In this document: positions 1-6,840 of the stretch, one piece after another
Layout of the letters: every line of letters starts with the position of its first letter
Numbering within the stretch: position 1 is the first letter of the stretch
Source of the DNA: JBBDWJ01 sp040902925
Lineage (GTDB): Bacteria > Acidobacteriota > Terriglobia > Bryobacterales > UBA6623
Length of the DNA: 13,403 bases
NCBI GenBank assembly: GCA_040902925.1
Contig: JBBDWJ010000309.1
Coordinates: 1-13,403, forward strand
Direction of reading: 5' to 3'
Notes under the pieces: generated by a model
What the model saw: only the letters and a program-made list of their open reading frames with translations
The model's database searches: none
Told to the model about the DNA's origin: nothing
Translations under genes and position numbers: made by a program

Positions 1-70
1 ATCAGCCGAGCACGCAGAGGGCTTGGCATGCTGATTCTGTGCATAAGTCAGGTGGAAATGAGCGCACGCG

Positions 71-397
71 CTAGCGAGGCGCGCGTTGGCTCTGAGACTC
101 GCGTCTGGCGGGGCGGGGAATCACCATTACCTTCATTCGCACCCGCTGAAACGCGCTTTCGGGAAAGCGCGGCAGCGCCCGCAGCTCTTCCACGCTGCGG
201 AAAGGTCCGTTCCGCTCGCGCATGCGCACAAGGGCGGCGGCTCGGCCAGGGCCGATACCGGGCAGGCGGTCAAAGTCCTCGACCGTCGCCTGATTGATAT
301 CGAGACGCAGGGCCGCGTCATTTTGAGCCGCCGCCGGCCGAGGCGCGCATAGCCCTGCCGCCAGCAGCAGTTGGGTGCTCCAAAAACGCAAAGTCAT
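71..397 (-). CDS. Secreted helix-hairpin-helix protein, ComEA-like
   Basis: A 108-residue protein with an N-terminal signal peptide (residues 1-24: short basic start, LLLAAGL core, AAAQ cleavage-like end) followed by one ComEA-type helix-hairpin-helix domain at about 32-75. The domain shows LDINQAT, then LPGIGPGRAAALV and the NGPF turn, the usual non-specific DNA-backbone-binding hairpin pair. Known ComEA proteins bind incoming DNA in the periplasm during natural transformation; small stand-alone versions like this one are common, and most have no tested role. The arginine-rich tail (PRPARRESQSQRAPR) is probably disordered and could add DNA affinity. The start is supported by AAGGA six bases upstream. 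Its first 27 codons lie inside the 3' end of the preceding oxidoreductase gene on the same strand, so the two are probably co-transcribed. The fold is certain enough; a transformation role is only inference. Confidence 0.85.
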   Translation of the reverse strand: MTLRFWSTQLLLAAGLCAPRPAAAQNDAALRLDINQATVEDFDRLPGIGPGRAAALVRMRERNGPFRSVEELRALPRFPESAFQRVRMKVMVIPRPARRESQSQRAPR

Positions 398-1202
398 CGT
401 TCATCCTTCGCAGGACCTCGAGCGTTTGCAGCGCCGTTTGTCTGTAGGCGTCCGACATACGAGGATCCATCTGATCGAGCCGCTCGATGTAGCGTTGCAC
501 CGTCGCCGTTTCATTTCGCAGCAGCGGGCCCGCCCGCATGCGGCGTCCCGAGCGGGCGTATTCCTGGAACGCCGAGTCGAGTATGTGAGAGACCGCGCGC
601 AGGGAGCGCTTTTTCAAGAACCCGGCCAACGAGAGTTGCCGGACAATCATCTCCAGCAGCCCCGGCAGAAAATCCGCGGCCATCGAGCTGGCCACTCCGA
701 GGTGGATTTTCTGCTCCGCCCGCACGAGGTGGAATTCGCCGTCCCAGCTTCGAATCATCTTGCGCGCCATGCGCGTCGCGGCTGCGTCGCCCTCGACAGC
801 GCAATACACGCCGGCCAGGCTCGGAACAGGACGCCGCAACGCGAAGAGGGGCTGCAGGGACCCAACCGCCGCGCCCCGCCGGCGCAGACGCTGCAGATCA
901 TTGCTGTCGTGGATACGGCTGGTTTGCAGCACTACCGTTTTCGCCAGCCGGAGCTCCGCCGCGGCCAATTGCCCGACAACCTGGGTCAGCGCCGAATCCG
1001 GCACGGCTACCAGGATGACATCGCAGATGGAGAATGCCTCGATGTCGCCCGCCGCGGTTCCATGCGCCATTTCCCGGACAGACCGCCGGGTGGAGGTGGG
1101 CGTACGGCCCAGCACCGGCCCAAGTTGAAACTGCTCACGGGGAAGCAGCGCCGTTAGCGTACGACCAACCCTGCCTGCACCGATGAGACCGACATGAACC
1201 AC
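318..1202 (-). CDS. Rossmann-fold NAD(P)-binding oxidoreductase with DUF2520 domain
   Basis: A 294-residue cytoplasmic protein. Residues 1-70 form a dinucleotide-binding beta-alpha-beta unit with GAGRVG at 8-13 after a hydrophobic strand, and a second strand VILVAVPDSAL at 62-72 typical of the 6-phosphogluconate-dehydrogenase/F420-NADP-reductase-like group. QTSRI near 93-97 and GSLQPLF at 114-120 match the linker seen in DUF2520 proteins (usually GSLHPLQ). Residues about 140-265 are the all-helical DUF2520 C-terminal domain, ending in DPRMSDAYRQTALQTLEVL. The substrate of this family is not known to me. The start is GTG; there is no strong Shine-Dalgarno, only a distant GAGG, but the Rossmann strand begins at residue 3, so the start cannot lie much further inside. 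The last roughly 27 residues (glycine/alanine-rich) are a frame-shifted reading of the next gene's signal peptide and lie beyond the conserved domain. Known relatives have the same two-domain order. Confidence 0.85.
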   Translation of the reverse strand: MVHVGLIGAGRVGRTLTALLPREQFQLGPVLGRTPTSTRRSVREMAHGTAAGDIEAFSICDVILVAVPDSALTQVVGQLAAAELRLAKTVVLQTSRIHDSNDLQRLRRRGAAVGSLQPLFALRRPVPSLAGVYCAVEGDAAATRMARKMIRSWDGEFHLVRAEQKIHLGVASSMAADFLPGLLEMIVRQLSLAGFLKKRSLRAVSHILDSAFQEYARSGRRMRAGPLLRNETATVQRYIERLDQMDPRMSDAYRQTALQTLEVLRRMNDDFAFLEHPTAAGGRAMRASAGGGSK

Positions 1203-1319
1203 TCGCGAACCCGCTGCCTCACAATAAGAGAAGTGCGACGGAACATCCTAAGAAAAATTGCTGAATTGCCTTACCATCATAGCTGTTTGCAAGGGGTCTG
1301 TCATGGTTGTTCGTATGAT

Positions 1320-1338
1320 TTATTTGATAAGCAAATAA
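1320..1338. promoter_or_regulatory. AT-rich dyad, possible operator
   Basis: A perfect 7-bp inverted repeat, TTATTTG and CAAATAA, separated by ATAAG. It sits in the most AT-rich part of the divergent intergenic region, where a regulator-binding dyad would be expected. It is the only clear symmetric element there. Chance occurrence in AT-rich DNA is possible, so the regulatory reading is tentative. Confidence 0.3.
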
Positions 1339-1578
1339 TCTATAGAATTGCATTTATTTTATAAAGAACGTTTACATATAAATGTCTTAATGCGAGGCTC
1401 GGCGCAGCGACCGAGGCCGGCCAGGACTGACGACAACCCTAATTTAAGAAGCGTAAAAATGACGCGCTGGGGGACATGCAAGCCCAAGGATACGGGTTGG
1501 CCGGGAGAAAAGCTAGCAGCGCGGCCTGCCGAAACCAGCCAGCCGCTCCCGGGACGCCTGGCGGTAAGCTTGGTTGTA

Positions 1579-1632
1579 CAACTCAAGATGGAACCACAAC
1601 TCAACAGAACCGCAACTCAACATCGGAACCGG
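1579..1632. repeat. Three imperfect tandem repeats of a CAACTCAA...GAACC unit
   Basis: CAACTCAA occurs at 1579, 1597 and 1613, and GAACC follows each copy (1591, 1607, 1626). The consensus unit is about 16-18 bases, CAACTCAACATCGGAACCG. A degenerate fourth copy (TAACTCAACC) begins near 1644. The unit length varies, so this is a decayed tandem array or a set of spaced binding sites, not coding DNA. Confidence 0.75.
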
Positions 1633-1665
1633 CCAGCGGCTTCTAACTCAACCAAAACTACATCC

Positions 1666-1691
1666 ATCGAGCCAGGTTATCGAGCCAAGTT
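1666..1691. repeat. 13-base tandem duplication
   Basis: ATCGAGCCAGGTT at 1666-1678 is followed at once by ATCGAGCCAAGTT at 1679-1691, differing at one base. It lies just beyond the CAACTCAA array in the same non-coding region. Confidence 0.8.
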
Positions 1692-1864
1692 GGCTTCGCG
1701 GCGCAAACGCGCATCGTCCGCGAGCGTTGCGACGCCCGGAGAATGGACGGCTTCGAGGCCCGCCGGTTAGCCTCGGGCCGAGCGCAGCGCGCCGCAGTTG
1801 CTAGAATTGGACGCTCACGGGCGCCCTCGGCTTCCCGCATCCGCAACACCCAAACGAACTGGCT

Positions 1865-3124
1865 ATGAATCCAACACCCATCCTCCTGATCGGCGGCGGC
1901 ATGATCGCCCATGACCAGATCCTGCCCGCGCTCTACCAGATGCAGCGCGAAAGCCGCATCGGCGATATCACCGTCTGCGCGCAGCATGGGCGTACGGTGC
2001 AAGCGCTTGCCGAAGCGCCGGCGCTGAAGACCGCCTTTCCGGATCGCACGTTCCACCCCTTGCCCGACTACCGCCAAGGCGACGCCACCGGTAGGCAACC
2101 CGAACTGTATAAGCAGGCGCTCGCGCAACTGCCGCCGCGCAGCATCGCTGTCGTCGCGACGCCCGACCAAACCCACTACGGCATCGTCATGGACGCACTC
2201 CGCGCCGATCAGCACGTCTGCTGCGTGAAACCGCTGGTGCTCGATGTCCAGCAGTCGATCGAGATCGAACAGGAAGCCGAGCGGCGCGGCCTGCTCGTCG
2301 CTATCGAATATCACAAGCGCTTCGACCCGCGCAGCCAGTTGGCTCGCTCGCGCTACCGCCAGGGCCTGTTCGGCGACTTGAAGCTCGGCGCCGCCGCGCT
2401 GATGGAAAAGTGGTACTACCGCCACTCGAACTTCCAGAACTGGTTTACGTGCGAGGAGACCGATTCGTTCGTCTACATCGGCTGCCACTACGTCGATCTG
2501 GTGCATTTCATCACTGGCCTGCGCCCGGTCGCGGTCAGCGTCTACGGCATCCGTGACCGTTTTCCCAACGGCAACGAGGGCTTTCTGTGGGCCGACGCGC
2601 GCGTGCTGTGGGAAAACGGCGCCTGCCTCAACATTCAGACCTCGCTCAGCTTCCCCGACGCGGCGCCCGGTCCCAACACGCAGGGCCTCACGCTCTATTT
2701 CAGCGGCAAGGGCAACGCGGCCTGGCTGCAGCACTCCGACCAGTATCGCGGCCTGAAGTATGCATTCACCGAAAAGAGTGAATCGCCTGGCGGAACGCAG
2801 TATGCCGAGCCGAGCCCCGACTATTTCATGTACCAAGACCTAGGCGGGCCCGGCCTCGTTCCCTGGGGCTACGGAGTCCGATCGGTCGACTACATCGTCA
2901 GCGCGGCCATCGAAATCGAAAGCCAAACCGCGGGCCTCGAAGAAGAGGCCGCCGTGGCTGAACGCCGGAAGCGCATCGCGGCGATCGAGCAAGCCGGCAT
3001 CATCGCCACGCCCGGCAACAGCCGCTACAACGAGCTGGTCTGCCAGGCGGCGAGGCTGTCGATCCTGAACGACGGCCATGAAGTCGAGATTCACTACGAT
3101 CCCCCTGGGGTCGCCTTTCGCTGA
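1865..3124 (+). CDS. Gfo/Idh/MocA family oxidoreductase
   Basis: A 419-residue NAD(P)-dependent oxidoreductase of the family that includes glucose-fructose oxidoreductase and inositol 2-dehydrogenase. The N-terminal Rossmann domain starts at residue 6 (ILLIGGGMIAHDQILPAL, with GGGMIA as the nucleotide loop). VATPDQTHYGIVMDAL at 97-112 and CVKPLVLD at 120-127 correspond to the family's cofactor-binding and EKP segments; the usual Glu is Val here but the Lys is kept. EYHKRFDPR at 148-156 and GCHYVDLVH at 206-214 match the substrate-domain motifs, with His208 in the position of the family's catalytic histidine. There is no signal peptide, so the enzyme is cytoplasmic. The length is slightly above the usual 330-400 owing to a longer C-terminus. 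No good Shine-Dalgarno precedes the ATG, but the Rossmann strand fixes the start. A secreted NHL protein and an esterase lie downstream on the same strand, suggesting carbohydrate or carbohydrate-ester metabolism; the substrate cannot be told. Confidence 0.9.
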   Translation: MNPTPILLIGGGMIAHDQILPALYQMQRESRIGDITVCAQHGRTVQALAEAPALKTAFPDRTFHPLPDYRQGDATGRQPELYKQALAQLPPRSIAVVATPDQTHYGIVMDALRADQHVCCVKPLVLDVQQSIEIEQEAERRGLLVAIEYHKRFDPRSQLARSRYRQGLFGDLKLGAAALMEKWYYRHSNFQNWFTCEETDSFVYIGCHYVDLVHFITGLRPVAVSVYGIRDRFPNGNEGFLWADARVLWENGACLNIQTSLSFPDAAPGPNTQGLTLYFSGKGNAAWLQHSDQYRGLKYAFTEKSESPGGTQYAEPSPDYFMYQDLGGPGLVPWGYGVRSVDYIVSAAIEIESQTAGLEEEAAVAERRKRIAAIEQAGIIATPGNSRYNELVCQAARLSILNDGHEVEIHYDPPGVAFR

Positions 3125-3162
3125 GACTTTCCGGCCGGCGGACGATCCGAAAATAAGAAGCT

Positions 3163-3203
3163 CCCGGGCGCTTTTTCTGCATCGCGGTGTGGCGGCGCCC
3201 GGG
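3163..3203. terminator. 9-bp inverted repeat after the oxidoreductase gene
   Basis: CCCGGGCGC at 3163-3171 and GCGCCCGGG at 3195-3203 pair perfectly across a 23-base loop, 39 bases past the oxidoreductase stop codon. The very GC-rich stem could slow or end transcription, but no T-run follows it, so it is not a classical intrinsic terminator. The T-run it does have (CTTTTTC) is in the loop. Confidence 0.35.
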
Positions 3204-3220
3204 CAAACGAGTATCATGGA

Positions 3221-3258
3221 GATCGCCAAAGGTGGAACAGATCGCCAAAGGCGGAATC
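3221..3258. repeat. 19-bp tandem duplication upstream of the NHL gene
   Basis: Two adjacent 19-base units, GATCGCCAAAGGTGGAACA (3221-3239) and GATCGCCAAAGGCGGAATC (3240-3258), match at 16 of 19 positions. They lie about 105 bases ahead of the NHL start codon. Paired direct repeats at this distance may be regulator sites or simply a local duplication. Confidence 0.8.
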
Positions 3259-3346
3259 GCGCGCGCCCGCCGCCGCCCTCAGGCTCGCGTGCGCAGTATT
3301 TGAGTAACAGCCGAACTCGCCTCGGGGCCAAACGCGCCTCGGGAGC

Positions 3347-3353
3347 AGGAGGA
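3347..3353 (+). promoter_or_regulatory. Strong Shine-Dalgarno fixing the NHL gene start
   Basis: AGGAGGA ends nine bases before the ATG at 3363. This decides the start: the frame is open for another 95 codons upstream, back into the end of the oxidoreductase gene, but that extension has no conserved features, whereas the protein from 3363 opens with a signal sequence. Confidence 0.85.
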
Positions 3354-3362
3354 ATTCGAACC

Positions 3363-4430
3363 ATGAAAAACAGGATCACGGCCCTGACAATCACGGTCGT
3401 CGCGTTGGTTGGCCTGGCGGGTCTGCTCGTCGGCCAGCAAAAGCATTCCAAGGCCCCCGACCAGGGTTACGTCCCCGAAGGCTGGTACCCCCACGAGGGG
3501 AGCTTGATGAAATACGCGGTCGACATCCGATTCGGCCTGGAACCAAAACACACCATGCCCCCGGGTTGGTTCTTTGGCCGCGTGTCGGCGGTCACCGCCG
3601 ATGCCAGCGGCGAAGTCTACGTCTTCCACCGCAACATCGATATCGACCCGATCATCGTGTTCGACAACAACGGCAAATACCTGCGCTCCTGGGGCAAAGG
3701 GCTCTTTGACAATCCGCACGGCATTCGCATCGGCCCCGACGGCAGCGTCTGGTGCGTCGACAACCGTGCGCACCAGGTCCGCAAGTTCACGCGTGACGGC
3801 AAGCTGTTGCTGACGCTGGGCGTGCGCGGCGAAAACGGCAACGACGAGACGCACTTCGGCTCGCCCACCGACATCGCCTGGGACCGTAAGACGCACGACT
3901 TCTACATCTCCGACGGCTACGGCAACTCGCGCGTGATGAAGTTCGACAAAGACGGAAAATTTCTGCTGACCTGGGGCAAGCCGGGAAGCGCGCCGGGCGA
4001 ATTCCAAACCGTCCACGCCGTGGCGACCGATTCGCAAGGACGCGTCTACATCTCGGACCGCTCGAACGAGCGCATTCAGATCTTCACGCCGCAAGGCGAG
4101 TTTCTCAAGCAGTGGACGAACCTCGGCGCGACGCAAGGCCTCGACATCACCGGCAAAGACGAAGTCTTCGTCGTGACCCACCGCAACAAGGAAGAAAACA
4201 TCGTCTACGACACGCTGGCAGGGCGGATCATGAAGGTCGACATCGAAACCGGCAAAGTACTCGGCTCGATGGAAAGCCCCGGCCACATGTTGGATGTGAA
4301 CGACGCCAACGGCGAGATTCTCATCGGCAGCCTCACGGGCAATGCATTGCGCTGGTATCCCTCGCCGACATTCGAAAGGCTCCGCCAACGCGGCGAGCCG
4401 GTGAAGCCGCGGGCGGCGGCGGGAAGGTAG
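3363..4430 (+). CDS. Secreted NHL-repeat beta-propeller protein
   Basis: A 355-residue protein. Residues 1-24 are a signal or anchor sequence (MKNR, then a hydrophobic TALTITVVALVGLAGLLVG). From about 66 to 340 it consists of NHL-type blades. The clearest are near 114-142 (FDNPHGIRIGPDGSVWCVDN, then HQVRKF), 165-193 (FGSPTDIAWD...FYISDGYGNSRVMKF) and 213-241 (FQTVHAVATDSQGRVYISDRSNERIQIF). Each blade ends with a repeated DGKxLLTxG-like turn. This fits a six-bladed propeller like that of the lyase half of peptidylglycine alpha-amidating enzymes and related secreted bacterial proteins. NHL propellers usually bind protein, carbohydrate or other ligands; a few are lactonase-like enzymes. No catalytic function can be read here. 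The stop is 3 bases before the esterase start, so the two are almost certainly translated from one mRNA. It could bind the esterase or its substrate in the periplasm (inference). Confidence 0.88.
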   Translation: MKNRITALTITVVALVGLAGLLVGQQKHSKAPDQGYVPEGWYPHEGSLMKYAVDIRFGLEPKHTMPPGWFFGRVSAVTADASGEVYVFHRNIDIDPIIVFDNNGKYLRSWGKGLFDNPHGIRIGPDGSVWCVDNRAHQVRKFTRDGKLLLTLGVRGENGNDETHFGSPTDIAWDRKTHDFYISDGYGNSRVMKFDKDGKFLLTWGKPGSAPGEFQTVHAVATDSQGRVYISDRSNERIQIFTPQGEFLKQWTNLGATQGLDITGKDEVFVVTHRNKEENIVYDTLAGRIMKVDIETGKVLGSMESPGHMLDVNDANGEILIGSLTGNALRWYPSPTFERLRQRGEPVKPRAAAGR

Positions 4431-4433
4431 CGC

Positions 4434-6473
4434 ATGCTGCCTGCTCAGCCCGGGCGTAATCCCGTGGCCTGGCCGTTACTTCTGTTGCCGCTTCTGCTGC
4501 TGGCGGCGCCGCCAGCCGCGCGAGCGCAGGACGACGCCGACGCCAGGCTGCTGCGCTGGCTCGATCAGATCGCCCAACAGCATCTCGATCGCCGGGCCGC
4601 CGGGATTCAAAACATCCGCACCGTCGAGGCCGCCGAACGCCGCAAGCAGCAGGTGCGCGAAAAAATCCTCGACCTCATCGGCGGGCTGCCCGACTACTCC
4701 GGTCCCCTCAACGCGAAAGTCACCGGCCGCATCGAAAAATCCGACTACGCCATCGAAACAGTCCACTTCGAAAGCCTGCCGCGGTTTTATGTGACCGCGA
4801 ATCTCTATCTGCCCAAACAGACCGGGCGGCGTCCCGGCGTGCTGATCGCGCTCGGCCACTGGGACGAAGGCAAGGCCGCCGAGCAGCAGCTTGCCGTGAA
4901 CCTTGCCCGCAAGGGTTTTGTCGTGCTGGCCTGGGACCCGATTGGTCAGGGGGAACGCCAGCAGGCGTACGATGCGCGAACGGGCAAATCCCTCGGAGCC
5001 TGGTCGGTCGAGCAACACTTCCAAGCCGGCGGCCAAAGCCTGCTGGCCGGCGAGAGTTTCGCGCGCTACCGCATTTGGGACGCCAAGCGCGCCCTCGACT
5101 ATCTGGTCAGCCGCGCCGAAGTAGACCCCGAGCGCATCGGGTGCACCGGTTGCTCGGGCGGCGGCACGGTCACCACGTTTATCTCCGCCCTGGACGACCG
5201 CATCAAGGCCGCCGCGCCCGCCTGCTACATGACCTCGTTTCGCGAGTTGTTTGCCGGCTCGATCGGCGACTCCGAGCAGAGCATTCCGCACTTCCTCTCC
5301 TCCGGCCTTGATCAAACCGACTTCGTCGAGCTGTTCGCGCCCAAGCCGTGGCTGATCGTCTCGACCATCGGCGACTTTTTCCCGTTGGAAGGCGCCCGCC
5401 AGATCTACGAAGAGGCGCAATCCTGGTACCGCCTCTACGGAGCGGAAGACCACATCGATTGGGCGGTGGGCCCCGGCGGGCACGGCACGCCGCAGCCGGT
5501 TCGCGAAGCCATCTACCGCTGGATGATCCGCTGGCTCAACAACGGCGAGGGCGACGGGCGCGACGAACCCGTCGAAACGCTGCCGGTCCATGAGCTCTGG
5601 GCCACGCCGAGCGGGCAGGTTTCCGTCGATCTGGGAAGCCGCGAGGTCTATCAAGTCATCCAGCAGCGCTTCGAAGACCGACGCTCAAAAAGCCCCACCG
5701 ACCTCAAGGCTTTGCTCGCCGAGGTGGCTGAGCTGACACAGCCGCTGCGAGAGGCTCCTCTGATCGCGCGCGTCACCAGGCAAACCCGTGGTCTCGATTG
5801 GATCACCGAAGAAATCGTTCTCGAGACCGAACCGGGAATCGAGTTGGCCGGTTCGTTGTTGATTCCGCGAACCGAAGGCCGCAAGTCGGCGCTGCTGATC
5901 GTGGATCATCAAGGTGCGCCGACGCCGCTAGCGATGGATGCGGCGCGCCAGGGCTCGATCGTGCTGGTGCTCGCTCCGCGCGGGCTGCCGCGCAAGGAAG
6001 ACAACCGCCCTTTCGCGGGCGACTGGGCGATGAACACGCGCGCCTGGCTGATCGGCCGCAACCTCTCGGGCATGCGCGCGTTCGACATTCGCCGCGGAGT
6101 GGAATGGCTGGCAGCGCGGCCCGATGTCGAAGCCAACTCGATTCGCGCCGCCGCCCAAGCCGAAGCCGGCGTCTGGCTGCTGCTAGCGGCGGCAGGGGAC
6201 GAGCGCATCCAACGGATCTGGCTCGACAAGACCCCCCACAGCCTCAGCGCGGCTCTCGCCACGCCACTCAATCAAAACCTGCACGCGGCCATCATTCCCG
6301 GTTTCTGCCTAAAGTGGGATCTCGCGGATCTGGCAAAGGCAATGGAAAAGCGAACCGTGTTGTGGACCGATCCAACCGACTGGCTGGGGTCTATCGTGCC
6401 GCTGAGCGGCGATTTCCGCTACCGCGGCTTTGGCGAGGCGGACGCGCGATTTCTTGGGGAATTGCTGAAATAG
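4434..6473 (+). CDS. Secreted acetylxylan-esterase-like alpha/beta hydrolase with a degenerate second hydrolase domain
   Basis: A 679-residue exported protein with a signal peptide at 1-31 (long leucine core, AARAQ end). Domain 1 (about 110-375) is an alpha/beta hydrolase. GHWDEGK at 141-147 follows the first core strand, the nucleophile elbow is GCSGG at 239-243 with Ser241, a likely acid is Asp314 in GDFFPLEG, and the histidine is His350 in GPGGHG. This pattern is that of acetylxylan-esterase/dienelactone-hydrolase-like enzymes that remove acetyl or other ester groups from carbohydrates. Domain 2 (about 455-679) repeats the layout (LAGSLLIPRT, LLIVDHQG, GMRAFDIRRGVEWL) but its elbow reads AAAQAEAG at 572-579, placing Ala576 where Ser241 lies, so it should be inactive. 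A GGGAAGG ribosome site inside the end of the NHL gene precedes the ATG. The partner genes suggest polysaccharide de-esterification; the exact substrate is unknown. Confidence 0.88.
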   Translation: MLPAQPGRNPVAWPLLLLPLLLLAAPPAARAQDDADARLLRWLDQIAQQHLDRRAAGIQNIRTVEAAERRKQQVREKILDLIGGLPDYSGPLNAKVTGRIEKSDYAIETVHFESLPRFYVTANLYLPKQTGRRPGVLIALGHWDEGKAAEQQLAVNLARKGFVVLAWDPIGQGERQQAYDARTGKSLGAWSVEQHFQAGGQSLLAGESFARYRIWDAKRALDYLVSRAEVDPERIGCTGCSGGGTVTTFISALDDRIKAAAPACYMTSFRELFAGSIGDSEQSIPHFLSSGLDQTDFVELFAPKPWLIVSTIGDFFPLEGARQIYEEAQSWYRLYGAEDHIDWAVGPGGHGTPQPVREAIYRWMIRWLNNGEGDGRDEPVETLPVHELWATPSGQVSVDLGSREVYQVIQQRFEDRRSKSPTDLKALLAEVAELTQPLREAPLIARVTRQTRGLDWITEEIVLETEPGIELAGSLLIPRTEGRKSALLIVDHQGAPTPLAMDAARQGSIVLVLAPRGLPRKEDNRPFAGDWAMNTRAWLIGRNLSGMRAFDIRRGVEWLAARPDVEANSIRAAAQAEAGVWLLLAAAGDERIQRIWLDKTPHSLSAALATPLNQNLHAAIIPGFCLKWDLADLAKAMEKRTVLWTDPTDWLGSIVPLSGDFRYRGFGEADARFLGELLK

Positions 6474-6840
6474 GGGTGGTCAGGCACCACTTTCAGCGAC
6501 CCCGTGCCGTCAAAGTCTCGACCGGCGCCCAAGGTTCTCTTTTTCAAGGAAAGGACTACGCAGACCTCGGAAAATCAAGTGGCACCCAGGCTGTCCAGAC
6601 CTTTCTTGCATTTCGTCTGGTCTCCCGTGAGGGACTGGAGGGGCAGGGCTTTCAGCGTATCCTACGCTCAAACTATATACTGATTCGACAGTTCGTAAAG
6701 CGCGCCGGTGCTGGCCGTGTCGAGTTGCGCCGCCACGGCGATCGCGCTTACGCCGCTCAGACCGTGCTTTGGGCGTCCCACGATCCGCGGAGCAAACCTG
6801 CTATTTGCTTCACGTCGCGGCTTACACCTGAGGTTACCGA
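6474..6840. other. Intergenic leader before the ATPase/peptidase cassette
   Basis: A 367-base gap. It begins with GTGGT at 6476-6480 and ACCAC at 6486-6490, a short hairpin directly after the esterase stop that is followed by TTT and may act as a weak terminator or be part of a dispersed intergenic repeat. At 6654-6668 there is a perfect dyad, listed separately, followed by TATACT at 6676-6681, a possible -10 box without a good -35. The rest shows no domain in any frame. The ATPase start is preceded by GAGG at 6830-6833, seven bases from the ATG. Confidence 0.6.
6654..6681 (+). promoter_or_regulatory. Dyad plus -10-like box, candidate control site of the cassette
   Basis: AGCGTA and TACGCT form a perfect 6-bp inverted repeat around TCC (6654-6668), and TATACT follows eight bases later (6676-6681). 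This lies about 160 bases ahead of the ATPase start in an otherwise featureless gap, an arrangement compatible with an operator overlapping the -35 region. No convincing -35 hexamer is present, so the promoter call is weak. Confidence 0.3.

Larger units (their letters stand above)
1203..1864. other. Long intergenic region with AT-rich core
   Basis: This 662-base stretch separates the divergently transcribed oxidoreductase genes and must hold both promoters. No convincing coding region is seen: open frames here have no recognisable domain and low-complexity composition. G+C falls to 11 of 60 bases in 1321-1380, while the flanking genes run near 70%. The AT-rich core could be a promoter/upstream-element region or an imported fragment. 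Imperfect direct repeats at 1579-1691 and a palindromic dyad at 1320-1338 are listed separately. No -35/-10 pair with good spacing could be assigned with confidence. Confidence 0.7.

Noticed and set aside
1579..1691. CRISPR array
   Set aside because: Repeats are too short (8-13 bases), unequal in spacing and without distinct spacers; no cas gene lies in the window.
1658..2836. 392-codon minus-strand open frame across the oxidoreductase gene
   Set aside because: It is antisense to a clear Gfo/Idh/MocA gene, has no domain, and arises because GC-rich codons leave few stops on the other strand.
3078..3362. 95-codon upstream extension of the NHL gene
   Set aside because: No signal peptide or domain, overlaps the oxidoreductase end, and the start at 3363 has a strong ribosome site plus a signal sequence.
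3344..3365. T-loop-like GGTTCGAATTCC on the minus strand, suggesting a tRNA end
   Set aside because: The flanking bases do not form a T-stem or acceptor stem, and the same bases are explained by the AGGAGG ribosome site and spacer of the NHL gene.
3279..4388. 369-codon minus-strand open frame opposite the NHL gene
   Set aside because: Antisense to repeated NHL blades; its valine/aspartate-rich sequence is the reverse reading of the blades and shows no domain.
4476..5654. 392-codon minus-strand open frame opposite the esterase
   Set aside because: Antisense to the catalytic domain with triad; no ribosome site and no recognisable motif.
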